Positions 33,856-44,871 of a stretch of 64,000 nt of DNA are shown piece after piece. How positions within the stretch are numbered: the first letter of the stretch is position 1; every line of letters begins with the position of its first letter. The DNA is taken from positions 1,431,993-1,495,992 of the forward strand of contig NW_025064890.1 in assembly GCF_019112545.1 (NCBI RefSeq). The letters run 5' to 3'. The stretch comes from Guyanagaster necrorhizus. Its lineage: Eukaryota > Basidiomycota > Agaricomycetes > Agaricales > Physalacriaceae. The translations under genes were made by a program, and so were the position numbers. The notes under the pieces were generated by a model. That model saw only the letters and a list, made by a program, of their open reading frames with translations. It did not search any database and had not been told where the DNA came from.

Positions 33856-34510
33856 AGGTATCCATAATGGTTTCAGAATGGACCCAGATAAGTTAGCACT
33901 TACTTGAAGGATGAAGGGCCTAGACTGCACAATAAGTACTTACCTAGAATTTTGAATTGCTTTCTTCTGCCCTAATAAAGGTCGAGATCACTCTCCCAGA
34001 AGATCGGACCTAGGGCTTCATCGACATCTCGGAAAAATGGAGACGGATGTTTTTTGGCATGGAGATGTTACATATGTGAAATTGCAAAAAAAAAAAATAG
34101 GGCTACCACCTTGCTAGGTTTTGGTAGCATTAGAGTCTATCTGACGGAGCCCAGAGTGAGATTCAATTTGACCAATTATAATGTCTATCATCATAACTCT
34201 TACTCGGCGTGGTAGCACTTGGACACAAACAACTGGAATCTCCTCAGAAGGACGTGGACCATCATTTCAAGATGAAAACTTTGGTTATGATTCATACTGG
34301 ATGGAACCGATGGGTAGGAACCTAGGGAAAATATAATGAGTGACTAACGACAGCCGCAGATTGCCCATCCGTTCGTCCATCAATCTGTGGATCGACATTC
34401 AGATCCATAGGAGGGACAAAATACAAACATATTAGACGTCATAGCTTGACATGAAAATTGCATAATTCGAGAAAGGTATTGTACTCTGCCATTGGTCAAT
34501 CTGCCTGAGT
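33856..34510. other. Intergenic, no recognised feature
   Basis: Mixed-composition sequence with an A13 run near 34,087. No frame or motif that I can assign. Confidence 0.5.
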
Positions 34511-34890
34511 CGTAGTCATCCCTCGTCTTACCCCCTTCAGCATCTCTGTCGACGAAACGGTTAGTGTACATCTTGATTCCCTCTCAGAGATCGTCAAGCG
34601 GTAGGCCCGGGAGTTGATTTCAAACCTTTCATCTTCCGCTTCTCTGGTTCCTGATTTTCGAGGGGACATGTGCAGGCTCGGACGGTCAGTGGGCCAGCGC
34701 GCCGAGAATTAGACGTATATATAGAAATGTTTAACCAGTCGCACATGTGAACTTTCGGCATAGAATGTGCTGCCTTGAATAATTAGATGGAGCAATAAGA
34801 CATACAACTACAAGTGCGATCTGAAGAGCGTAGACCGGGTTCTTGAAGAGACACAAGACCTGCTCGAAGAATCTCTATCCCGATAATGTT
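34511..34890 (-). pseudogene. Zn2Cys6 transcription-factor fragment, copy 1
   Basis: Nearly the same sequence as 36,458-36,850. On the minus strand it corresponds to the middle-homology region of the factor at 54,969-58,264 (around FFEQVRIFKNAIYTPP). No intact frame. Confidence 0.6.
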
Positions 34891-34999
34891 AAAACTTGGC
34901 CTGAGCTCAAGGTGACAAAAGCCAGTTTGTAGAAAGAAATGATCAGCTTAGCAACAGAGAAAAAAAGAAACTGTCGCTAGAATCTCAGCTGAGCTGAGA

Positions 35000-35130
35000 T
35001 CAAGGAGCTGCTAAGCTCACCCATTGATTCCCATCCCCCCGGCCCCGGCGGGAAATTCCGTCCGAGATATATTTCTCTTCGCCATCAAAAGGCCTTATGC
35101 ACTACACCGAGGTCCATACAGGATTTCTCC
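35000..35130 (+). pseudogene. F-box protein N-terminal fragment
   Basis: DNA parallels the start of the F-box gene at 37,420: CACCCATTGATTCCCATCC, then GAAATTCCGTCCGAGATA and CTCTTCGCCATCAAAAGG, that is PIDS..PP..LSEIFLFAI with frame breaks. It adjoins the transcription-factor fragment head to head. Confidence 0.6.
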
Positions 35131-35199
35131 TAAGACTTGTCCCAAACTTTTTGTCATTCTCCACCAGTGTATAACATGATGATTTCTCCTCTTTCATAT

Positions 35200-35260
35200 A
35201 TCTCATAGTGTAATGGTCATGCAAAGCAAAGCCCACTGGGTTCGACTCCCAGATGAAAAG
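35200..35260 (+). repeat. tRNA-like segment 3
   Basis: ATCTCAT/ATGAAAA partial closing stem, D-arm TGTA...TGCA, perfect T-arm CTGGG-TTCGACT-CCCAG. About 60 nt, with 12 nt between the arms and so no anticodon arm. Confidence 0.45.
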
Positions 35261-35452
35261 ATATCTGTCCAGATTGTGTACCTTTTATTTAAAATTACTA
35301 ATCCTTTTTGGTGCCCACCTCTGCTGATAGGTTCCTGGTTAGCTGGGTCGACTTGCCCAGCGCACACTTCCTTCTTGCTGTTTGTAGCCATAACAACTGA
35401 GATCTTGGAAGTTTATGCCAGGTCAACGGGCGGCCAGGGCGCGTTCAAATTT

Positions 35453-36458
35453 GGGAGCGCGGGTTTAGACGCGTCGTCGTCATGGCTGAAGGGAAAATCC
35501 GATGTGTAACAGTCACACATACCTCACTAAAAAAAGCCTTTGAACACGTCTCTCAGACAAGCACCCTGTGTGGTGTATCGGTTAGTATACATGCACGCCT
35601 CCGCTAGGTTCGACTCCCTGCTTCAGGGTTTAGTATGGTGACATTATTTCCTTTTGCAAATCCATACCCTTCTCATGTTCACAGTTCACTCTGCTCACAT
35701 ATAAATTGAATTGGAAATTAGCGGACATGACCTCGTCACCGCTCATGACTTCCGTTATACTCCCAGCCCGAGGTCCTGCTTCAATGTCACGGACGGATTT
35801 GACTGAGTGGAATCGAGTATTACCCACCCATCCCCTCGGGAGACATTGCTTGTTTGGATCTGTTCTTTGTTCTGTCAGTTTGTTTGCGGACTCGAAGCCA
35901 GTGCGCCATTGAAAAGAGCGTGTTCCTGTCATGGCGGTGGCTGCGCTTTATTACTGTGTATGTCTGTGAGTTCAATGCGTCAGGATTCGTTAGCTCGTTT
36001 GTTGCCAGCAGGCACGTGGAAATAGCTAGCCCATGCAGGCGGTACTTGTTAAATCAAAATAATGAAGCTGTAACCATATTGTTAGCATTACCGTCATTGC
36101 GAGAACAGGGCAAGCGTACATCTCCCTGTTCCTTCTCCTGGGCTCTGTCCTCTGGTAACCCATAACAGTCGTATTTAAATAATCCATCTTTACCCCACTG
36201 ACACAGTCATTCTTCAACTGCACTATATATCTAATCCCTCACCAGAAGTTCATCTCTGCAGTAGCACATCTGCCACTGCAATGTACTCCGCTGGGTTCAA
36301 CTCCCAGTCAGAGAGTGGATAAGATCCTCTAGGCTAGCTTTTTAAATTTCTTTCAGTAGGCACCCTCAAGCCTGAATCAATCTTCCCCACCCCATCTGGT
36401 ACCCACAATTTTTCGTGAAGACCGCGGATAAACTTGTTCGTCTGATGTCTAATGCGCT
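35453..36458 (+). repeat. 1-kb direct repeat, copy 2
   Basis: Second copy of 30,966-31,996, same orientation. It joins directly to a second copy of 34,511-34,890, so relative to the first locus about 2.5 kb holding the MFS pseudogene is missing. Its tRNA-like segments are at 35,564-35,628 and 36,254-36,313. Confidence 0.85.
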
Positions 36459-36850
36459 ATAGTCTTACACCCCCTTCAGCGTCTTTGTCGACGAAACGGT
36501 TAGCATACATGTTGATTCCCTCTGAGATCATCAAGAGGTAGGCCCGAGAATTGATTTCAAACCTTTCATCTTCCGCTTCTCTAGTCCCTGATTTTCGAGG
36601 AGACATGTGCAGGCTCAGACGGTCAGTGGGTCAGCGCGTCGAGAAGTAGACGTATATATAGAAAATATTTAACCAGTCGTACATGTGATCCTTTGGCGTA
36701 GAATGTGCTGTCTTGAATAACAGCTTCAAGAGCAATCCGAAACTCTGGAGGAGCGTAAACTGGGTTCTTGAAGACACGGGACCTGCTCGAAGAATCTCCA
36801 TCCCCCCCCTCCCTCAATCGAAGGGCCTTGAAGATCTGCACCGAGTTTCA
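36458..36850 (-). pseudogene. Zn2Cys6 transcription-factor fragment, copy 2
   Basis: The minus strand reads VFKNPVYAPPEFRIALEAVI, matching IFKNAIYTPPSLYELQFAV of the intact factor. A 72-aa open piece (36,623-36,841) remains. Same block as 34,511-34,890. Confidence 0.65.
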
Positions 36851-36960
36851 TGGCTGCCGGGAGAGGTATGTCGACGATGGCGCGACATCGCATGGGGCTT
36901 GTCATCCTTTACGCTGGCCATGGCGTCGAATCACAGACAGTGCCGGGAGAAATCCTGAGG
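36810..36960 (+). pseudogene. F-box protein fragment, copy 2
   Basis: Reads WLPGEVCRRWRDIAWG, matching WLLGRVCRRWRDTAWS of the intact F-box gene about 600 bp downstream. The F-box motif itself is broken. Confidence 0.65.
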
Positions 36961-37362
36961 CTGCTTCTAGATGCCGAGGCCAGGGTGTACTTTCCATGAA
37001 ATTATATTTACGCGCGAGATCTTCACAGTACCAAGTTGGACGAAGAATTGGTTTTATGTTCGTGTCGGCGAAGGCCGCCGTGATCCCCGAACCAATCAAC
37101 GTTCGATGACGATTTCTCTCGAAATAACGTCCATCTCTTCTAAGCGGCGGCAATTCCGTTACTGGCAAAGGGATACATAAAGGCGGATCTCGTTTCCTGA
37201 AATTCAATACCGATAAAGAGGCAAAGGGTAGTGGTGGCAGGCGATCGAGACAGTCAGTATTCAGGTGAGCAAACGAACTAGGTCTGGCGTCTGTTCGATA
37301 AGCAATGTCTTTCCTCCATCCTGCTTTGATAGGCATCAATACGAGAAAAGTATCATCGTAAT
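36961..37362. other. Upstream region of the F-box gene
   Basis: No coding signal that I trust. It should hold the promoter of the F-box gene or, if that gene is N-terminally truncated, remains of its first exon. Confidence 0.4.
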
Positions 37363-38843
37363 ATGTGCTTCACCGCGATGTCAGCTGAACCTGCGATCCA
37401 AGACCGGGTGAAGCCACCCATCGATTCTCTTCCCCCCGAAATTCTGTCCGAAATCTTTCTCTTCGCCATCACAAGGCCCTACAGGATGTTCGGAGATCTA
37501 TATCGCGGACCGTGGCTACTAGGAAGGGTCTGCCGACGATGGCGCGACACCGCATGGAGCTGCGCTGCTCTGTGGTCGTCATTTTCGGTTCATTGGCCTG
37601 AACACGGGAAAGAAGACGTCGGAGAAAGGCTGCTCATGGACGCGCTTCGGCATACTGGACACAAGGGGCTTTCGATGACGATACTGTTATCCAATGACTT
37701 CCCAAATGCCATCATCCAGGGTCTGGTCCGGCATTCATCGCAGTGGGAAGACGTCCATATACCCACTCCTTCCTGTCTTCCATGGACCCAATTAACGCTA
37801 TCCAATCCTCCTTCACTCCATCTTCCATCTTTAAAATCACTTGTCGTGGGTAGGCAACCAACCGTGGACAGCCTCGCCGCCATCTTGAGCATGTTCTCAC
37901 ACACGCCCAACCTGCGATCCTTCAAATTCAACATATACCACACTCGTTCTGATTTCGACCCGAGCGCCATCGGAGTGCCGTGGTGGCAGCTCACGTCCTT
38001 GGTCATGGTTTTGGGGCCGATGCGAGATTGTCCCGTGGAGGCGAGCATCAAGGTTCTCCGTCTCTGCTCAAACCTCGAAACGTTGAGAGAAGAGACTATA
38101 CTCCACTCTGTTCCAGAATCCATCATGGTGACGCTCCCGAGACTTGGCTCGCTCAGCGTCAGGTCCCCTGAGATACTATACTATCTCGTTTGTCCAGCGC
38201 TAGAACACCTGTCAATCCTTCCGCGATACGATGCCCCATTCTCTATACCGCCCCTCTCGCAGCTCATCGCTCATTCCAGATGTCAACTCCGCTCTCTCGA
38301 TATTTGGCTATGGCGCCATCTGGCAGACCCAGGAGAACTTTTCTCGTGCGTGCCGCACCTCCGCAAATTGGTTCTTCGCGTGGAATGCTACGACAAAGAC
38401 GTGGCAGAGCTCCTCAAATATCTCACCTTGGGTGACACGAGCATGATGCTCCCCAGTTTGAACATCTTCGAGCTGAAGGTGCAGGAGCTTTTCACGGGAA
38501 AAACACACTTGGAGGAATTGGACGAAGTACTGGTTAGGATTATCGACGCGCGCTGGAACGTTCCTAAAGAATTATCGGTCGCCCAGTTGCGTCAAGTGCG
38601 AATCAGGTGCAGTAAAGCCGGTATTGAAGGGACGGTCGTTGACGTAGAGAAGCAAGAAGACCAGGCTACTCGGAACCTTAGGACGTTGTCTCGTGTCGAC
38701 CGTCTGAAATCCTTCAAGACAGAAGGATTGGATATATCCATCATTTTTGAACAGGGTTAGTTCTGCTTTTCACAGGCTTACTTTTGCTGACGACTTTTGT
38801 AGAGAACGGATACGGATGGATGGAAGACCGTGTCTTTCTGTGA
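37363..38843 (+). CDS. F-box protein with leucine-rich C-terminal part
   Basis: Probable substrate-recognition subunit of an SCF ubiquitin ligase. Model: 37,363-38,755 joined to 38,803-38,843 (intron GT at 38,756, AG at 38,802), 477 residues ending ENGYGWMEDRVFL. The F-box lies near residues 22-65 (DSLPPEILSEIFLFAITRP, then GRVCRRWRDTAWSCAALW), followed by repeated leucine-rich units (SNLETLREE, LPRLGSLSV, CPALEHLSIL, VPHLRKLVLRVECYD). Start at ATG 37,363 or 37,378. Relatives in this class often have an extra N-terminal helix, as at 58,870, so an upstream exon may be missing. Broken relatives lie at 35,000, 36,810, 58,870-60,470 and 62,217-62,888. Its target is unknown. Confidence 0.85.
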
Positions 38844-39973
38844 TGCAGAGCGTATTGTATCGTCCATTCAAAGGCTTAAAATATGCGCGAAAGCGCTTTA
38901 TTTTGCACCAGTGCGTAAGAGCCAGCCAACGCTAAGTTTATGGAGCCACCCATGACAGTACCGACTACCATTTGGAACCGTAGAACCTCCTGGTGCCGTC
39001 AATCATCGGTACATACCCGTGAGCATGCGAACACGCTCTTTTCGGTGTGGACACTCTTCAAGTCTTCGTCGATCGACGCTCAGCCCGTGTATCGCACACC
39101 ATACCTTCAATTCATCGCGGCAGTTCAAGCCCGTGCACGATAAATTTGTCATCATCCGTGAATCCGTTCTTGCTATCTGGGGTGCAGAACGGTGTCTCCA
39201 GCCCGATTTCAATTCTTAAGCTGCCCGGGAAGCTATAGACGAACAGTCTAGGGCTTACGTTTAAGATGCTTTCTTGCTCCCCATCAAGAAGGAGACCAAT
39301 TTTCACGCATCGAGCAACAATTTGTCTTCAACTAACGCAACTATGCTCAAATGTATGCTAAGGAGGAGAGATATCGCGGATACGATTTATTTGGATAAAT
39401 GGGAATAAAAGGGTACGATGGGGAGACCGCCTTTACATTATCAGCGCGACGGAGGCGAGGATCTATCCATTTCAATACAGTGCATACATAGCGATGGATT
39501 GTGTAATGAATTCGAACTGAGCGGGGTGTCAATGCCCCATGCCCAACTAGCGCCAAAAGACATAGGGTCGAGCCTATTAAATTCATTTGCGACGGCGAAG
39601 AGACACAAGCGGTGATAGAAAAGAGTTGCGTACAAAACCGCGATGACCGCGCGTCCGTCTGTGACATTTTTCTTTAGCGAAGGCACCCGAATAAGCAAGC
39701 AAGCAGTAAAGCATTTAAAAAAAATTCTCCATGACCAAAGATTTTTCTTTTTTTTTTAAAAAAAAAAAACAGCGCTCAGGTCAAATCGTAATCAATGCAA
39801 GTTTACAATAAAAATCAACGTCTATGAAACTCCCCGCCAAAATAAAAAAAGAAATGTAGTGTGCAAAAACGAAAGTGACGGGGTAAAATGAATGGGTTTT
39901 CGGGCTGTAATAAAGAATTGAATGCGATAAGGAGTCTCAAATGCAAAAAGTGTTCGGGTTCTTGTACTATCTC
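38844..39973. other. Intergenic region, with A/T homopolymers near 39,715-39,770
   Basis: Only short chance frames on both strands. T10 followed by A12 near 39,747-39,770 could form a hairpin. Presumably the 3' flanks of the two convergent neighbours. Confidence 0.5.
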
Positions 39974-40531
39974 TTAAAGAAACTGGGCGGCCTGGCTCTG
40001 GAGAAACCATCAGGTTTAATCCAGAAGGACTACCAAGAAAATGGAACAGGACTCACCGACCCACGAAGAATAGGAACGGGAGCTGGTGCAGCCTCCGGGT
40101 CCCTCTTCCTCCTGCCCGAGTAGGTGGCGTACGACGGGCACCTCGAGTCCTGGCCAGAAGCACATTGTCCAGAGTTCTAAACCGCTATCAGACTCAAAAG
40201 CACGAGTCCGGAGCTGTGGGTAACACTCACGGTGTCAAACGAGCACGAATACGACCCCGTAGAGCCCGTGCGGAATCTAAACGAGGAATGAAGACAATCA
40301 GCCAAGGGGGCCCTGAAACGGACGACGAGCGCGACGATAGACTTACGTGCAGCCAAAGTGAGATCCACTGTACGGTGGGGAATCGCATCCCCAGCTGGCT
40401 TTCCAATTGCCATGTCCATCGTGGTCTGGGCAGAGCCACCCCGGATTCCCGGGTGTAGAGGACGGGTACGAGCCACCCGCCGCGACGGCAGACACGAGCG
40501 CGAGGAGAGAGATGCAGCTAGTGAATCGCAT
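39974..40531 (-). CDS. Small secreted cysteine-containing protein
   Basis: Predicted 124-residue secreted protein, no family recognised. Exons on the minus strand: 40,347-40,531, 40,231-40,276, 40,057-40,176 and 39,974-39,997; all introns are GT-AG and the frame is kept through all four exons to TAA. Signal peptide MRFTSCISLLALVSAVAAGG, then a Gly/Ser/Pro-rich mature part with seven Cys (WLCPDHDG, WGCDS, FGCTF, YSCSF, GQCASG, SRCPS) and a GRRKRD dibasic site that could be cut by a Kex2-type protease. A TATAAAAAG box (40,584-40,592) lies about 55 bp upstream of the start. Size, signal and Cys content fit a candidate effector or other small secreted protein. Confidence 0.8.
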
Positions 40532-40583
40532 GGTGGGGATGAACGGCCGAGCTAAGGAAGTAAAACAACGTGCTGGGTGGGCC

Positions 40584-40592
40584 CTTTTTATA
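40584..40592 (-). promoter_or_regulatory. TATA box of the small secreted protein gene
   Basis: TATAAAAAG on the minus strand, 53-61 bp upstream of the ATG at 40,531. Confidence 0.55.
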
Positions 40593-40937
40593 ATGTGACG
40601 AGAACGCGGGTAGATATCCACCGATCAAGGGATCACACACCAAGGGCCTCGGGCTATTTCAAAATCGATGTCATGTTTAGGACCCAGGGCGTTTTGATGG
40701 GCGGTGTTGGGGCGTGGATGTAGCGTGGAGGATGCACGAATGGTGCATTCATGGGTAATCGACCATGCGTGCTAGTGTACGCCATTAATAGGCGCGCTTT
40801 TTTCCAAAAAAAAAAGGCGAGGTATCGCATCAGGATCGCCAGCTTTCGGCTGCGCTGAGGGGGATCCTCGTTTACCACAAAACTGCGCGAAAGGATCGAT
40901 GGACAGAAAGCGGATTTTAAGTTCACCTCCCGACATG

Positions 40938-42480
40938 TCACCGGGCGTAGAAGGTAAATACTATGACTATGAAAGAAGAGCACGACAAATTGCTCACCAA
41001 TATCACGAACGTTCTCAAAAATAAAAGATAACTGAGATCCAAGTTCATCTCAGCTACGGGATAAGGAGCCCGCCATGCGATGGTTGTGATAGAGACCAAC
41101 ACGGTAATGATAATTAAGAACTTCAACAGTTATGAATCTCCCCCCCCCTTGTCGTCATTCAAGGCGTAAGATCGCCGTGACCTGAAATTCGTCAAGCGTG
41201 AGGTAAGTTGAATGGATAAACCGAGTCCGCTTACTACTAAGATGAACGGTCTTAACGCGGTGGACCCTGGTGGACCTTCATGTTGCATTTGACTAGATGG
41301 GTCAAGCGCAACACCACCGGCGGCCATATGATCTATCATCCATGCCAATCAAGAGGAGCCTTGTTTGGACTATTGAGGTAGAGTGGGAGGGTCATCGATG
41401 CGTCGAGAGCCCCAGAAACCGCGCACCTCGATAGCGATTGAATGTCAACAGTTTCAGCTATAATAATACAAACAGAGCTGTATCATCAAGGTACCTGATG
41501 CGAACGGTTGCACTGATCGAGAGAAGCTTCGGTAGAACAAGGGACGTGATGTTGCGTGGGCCTTCTTCCGAATCTACCCAAGTTCGACATCACAGCATCA
41601 GGGGCCGCCTAGCACGGTAGATATACGGCAGTTAATCGATCATACGCAGGGTCAACAATGATCCATGGAGAGCGAAGTGACGAGATCTGTGCTTCTCTGA
41701 TTGCTAAGAATCCAAGCGCGTTAAATGGAAGGAAGAGGGATGTACCTTCCACTGCTTCGCGTCTCCTAGTATCACGGTATACCACATGGGCGCTGATGAT
41801 GAAACACGCTGGAGTACGTGGTTATTCACGATTCGTCTGAACGTAAGGAATGTACCGTACCGTTGGTCATGCCGGCTGTAACAGAACGTGCAACTTGAAA
41901 TAGTAAGGAAGCTTTTCTGCAGGTAGGAGCCGCGCATATGAACATCGGCCCGAAGAGTCGAACGATACAGCAGTAAAGTATCAGTGCACCCGAAATAGTC
42001 TTAGGCCAAGGCAAGGAACGTAATTTTCGTTATCGCCAGATATCCAAATATAGAGAGTACGGAGGCCAATCAGCGGACCAATGTGTTGGTTGCTTTGGAC
42101 TGAAACGGCGCTAACACTGCACATAAGAACCATGTGCTACAAGAAAGAATTCATCAGCAAGGGAAAATAAACAAACGAGTGAATAGAAGTGTCAAGGAAC
42201 ATTGATATCAACGGAGGAGGCCCAGAAGCCATGGAGGAGAATCTTGGCTTGTGATCAGCAAGGAAAGGACGAGTAACAGGGCGTACTCACCTATCCATGT
42301 CAACAGTCCTGGATTCATTAAGGTCCAGGGAGCCGTAGTCTAGTCTTCCGAGAGAAAAGTGGCCGTAAGGTTGTGTCCAAGTAGTTGGAACACGTTGTGC
42401 CAGATATGATAAAGGGCGAGAGTGATGAATTGCAGAACTACAGAAAATTTAAATCAGACGATAGGCAGGGAGTATCACAC
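40938..42480 (-). pseudogene. Possible decayed membrane-protein gene
   Basis: Minus-strand pieces are hydrophobic and split by intron-like GT-AG gaps: LQFITLALYHIWHNVFQLLG near 42,380-42,440, ISGALILYCCIVRLFGPMFI near 41,930-42,000, and LIIITVLVSITTI near 41,085-41,125. I could not join them into one frame, and I do not recognise the family. Either a many-exon transporter or receptor that I cannot resolve, or a relic. Confidence 0.3.
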
Positions 42481-43129
42481 ACGCACCCATCCATCCCGCC
42501 ATCTCGATACCATCCCGAGTGGCCAACCGGTCATCAACGTCCTGGCACCATGCGGGACACAGGGCAAGAACACGTACGGATCTCCGAGTCTAGCTGAATT
42601 CGAGTCCATTCCTCCTGGCTAATTGCACCTGCAACATGTTCCTTTCACGTCCTCACCAGTAGTTTTTACTGAAATGCATGTGGATCTGTGAGAGCGCGTT
42701 ATCATGCAAGTAGGTCTCTGCGCGTGATGTAGAGGAAGAAATGTCAACGGTTCATCGGGCCGAAATGCCGATTCCTCTCAAACAATCCTTAATGGGCCCC
42801 GATACCACCACCATGGTCGACTTCAAGTGCTGAATCAAAAGCTCTTCTGAATAGAGAATCTTTCCAGAAAATTTTTGGGTGAAGGATCAACCCCTCTTGG
42901 CGCTCGGGCTACATGATACTATCTAACATTATTCTGGCACAAAGAACTGTAAATTTCGCGCATTGTAGGATTCACACTCTATACACATAAGAATAAAAAA
43001 GTTTTGCTTACAAATGTCCGTTCTGACCGGCTCTTGCAGAGAGACCGCGTCCTGGACGCAGAGACGGCTCTAAAGTTGTTATTCGGCTTCACTCGAATCT
43101 CGCTCCATTCTCTCGGAACTTTTGAGCGA

Positions 43130-43700
43130 TGTGAGCCTGCTCAACTTGAAAGTCTGTACCAAAAGGTATCATTACGCCTTTGTTATAAATACCTCCTCTT
43201 TCGAAGATCCGTGATGTCGCATCGGGACAATGAAGTACTACGACATCGATTTTGAAAGCGCCTAAGAATGCCCTGCATGCAAGGAAAACCCTCTAACAAC
43301 TAGGAATCTGCGTTGCGGCACACGATCTTCGCCAGTGTTTTTTTCAGGGGGGAAAATGCAATGCCTTCAGATCGAGTGTGTACAATGCCAGTGTTACATT
43401 CTTTGAGCTGTGCGAGGTAATTCCTCTGTTTGTCATTTGACGTCGCTTACTCTGCCATTAGGAATATCAAGGATTGGACGATATCAAACCACTTTTGCTT
43501 GACATGATGTCTGAGCATCTGCTTGCCCGGCCTGAGATGGAAGAGGCTCAGGCTCGACGATCTAGTGTCTTCGAAGGACAAACTATGGCTCTGCGGTCGG
43601 ATCTGGAAGCTTCGTAGATGGATAAAGCCTCCTCCAGATTTTGTCCAATATTTGTGGCGAAAATTCCCAATACTTCTTCCTTATTTCGGACCTTGACCGC
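43130..43700 (+). pseudogene. Kinase-like protein, C-terminal fragment
   Basis: DNA follows the kinase-like gene at 47,056-47,655: LLNLKVCTKRYHYA, then DFESA, FFELCE, the intron, and the end VQYLWRKFPILLPYF. Frame breaks and deletions throughout. Confidence 0.7.
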
Positions 43701-44062
43701 TCTATTCGCTTTCATTGCTTTCTGCCTTACAGCTGGAGTTGAACTGCTGTCATTCACCTTTCTTCTCGAACCAAAGCTATCCAATTTATTATCGGGGACT
43801 TATATGTATACCGTTATCGGCAATACTAGCACGTTTTTTCTAGACAATTGGAGTTGTCAAAATTTATGACTCGACAATTGATCATACCCTAGACCGCGTC
43901 ACCGTGTTAACTCCTTGCAATTTTCCTGATATTGACTCGCTCATTGGGAGGCAAAACTGTTGGATTAGCAAGCAGGAGCTCCGTCGTATCCCGCCGGCCA
44001 AGCTCGATGCCCCTTTATGTCGGGATGGACTATATATATTAAATATGGTCTGTCGAGCACCC

Positions 44063-44266
44063 TCACCGCGTTTCTGCTTATCGCTACGCTGTGTGAGGGT
44101 GAGTATCTACTTATATTACTTCGTTTATGTCACTGATTGGTATTCTGTAGTCTACGTTATAGCTAACAGCATACTCTATTAGGTACAGTGAATACATCAC
44201 CGCGTTTCTGCTTATCGCTACGCTGTGTGAGGTCTATGTTATAGCTAACAGCATACTCTATTAGGT
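44063..44266 (+). repeat. Tandem duplication in which the second unit lacks a 52-nt intron
   Basis: Unit 1 is 44,063-44,098 plus 44,151-44,184, split by 44,099-44,150, which starts GTGAGT and ends CTGTAG. Unit 2 (44,197-44,266) matches the joined unit over 70 nt with one difference (ACG versus ATG). Confidence 0.85.
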
Positions 44267-44871
44267 GCTACAAACGCGCGTCACTTTCTTAGAAAAACGT
44301 GGTTTGCAGGATCGTAGGTAAGGGTCACAAGTTTCTCTGCTACTAAACTAGTTACCTGGTATGTACCTAAGTTCGCGTTCATGTTGTTCTCTGTGGTGTG
44401 CGGAGCTGGTTCCTGAGGTCCGATTGGAAATTAATCTTGCGGTGTACGCGGGAAAGAATATTGTTGTGGATATGCACACAGGGTATTGCAGCGCGTTCAA
44501 AGAGGAGAACATCATCTGTTGTCGTGTGCTACGGTCCATTCGAACTGGTTCATAGACTGCACTATGGTCTTTGAGGCTTCTTTCCTTAAGCTTATTTGTC
44601 GAGTCTCTGTTTCGGAGGCACGCGCCGAGCCACATACACAATCTTTAGAATGGGGATGATATTCGAGAGTAATGATACATAAGAGAGCATACAATGAAAG
44701 CAGTTGCACAAAGCACAACAACGACGGACAATCCAAAAAGCAAAAGCGAAAGGGAATTCTGCGAGCACTTCTCTCACGTTCTGATATCCTCCGCGGTAGG
44801 AATCTTTAAAGACGGAGGTCTGAAAGCCCATTTAATGAGACTTACCTAAGGGGAGAAAACCAACCTCACCT

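Larger units (their letters stand above)
43130..44590 (+). repeat. Segmental duplication block, copy 1 (paired with 47,056-48,285)
   Basis: The kinase 3' end plus about 0.6 kb downstream matches 47,056-48,285 in order. Copy 1 has about 340 extra bp (about 43,958-44,300) that copy 2 lacks; the extra piece holds the spliced tandem repeat. Confidence 0.7.

Noticed and set aside
37590..38126. 178-residue minus-strand frame
   Set aside because: Antisense shadow of the intact F-box gene.
39715..39770. A/T homopolymers as a retroposon tail
   Set aside because: No flanking duplication found.
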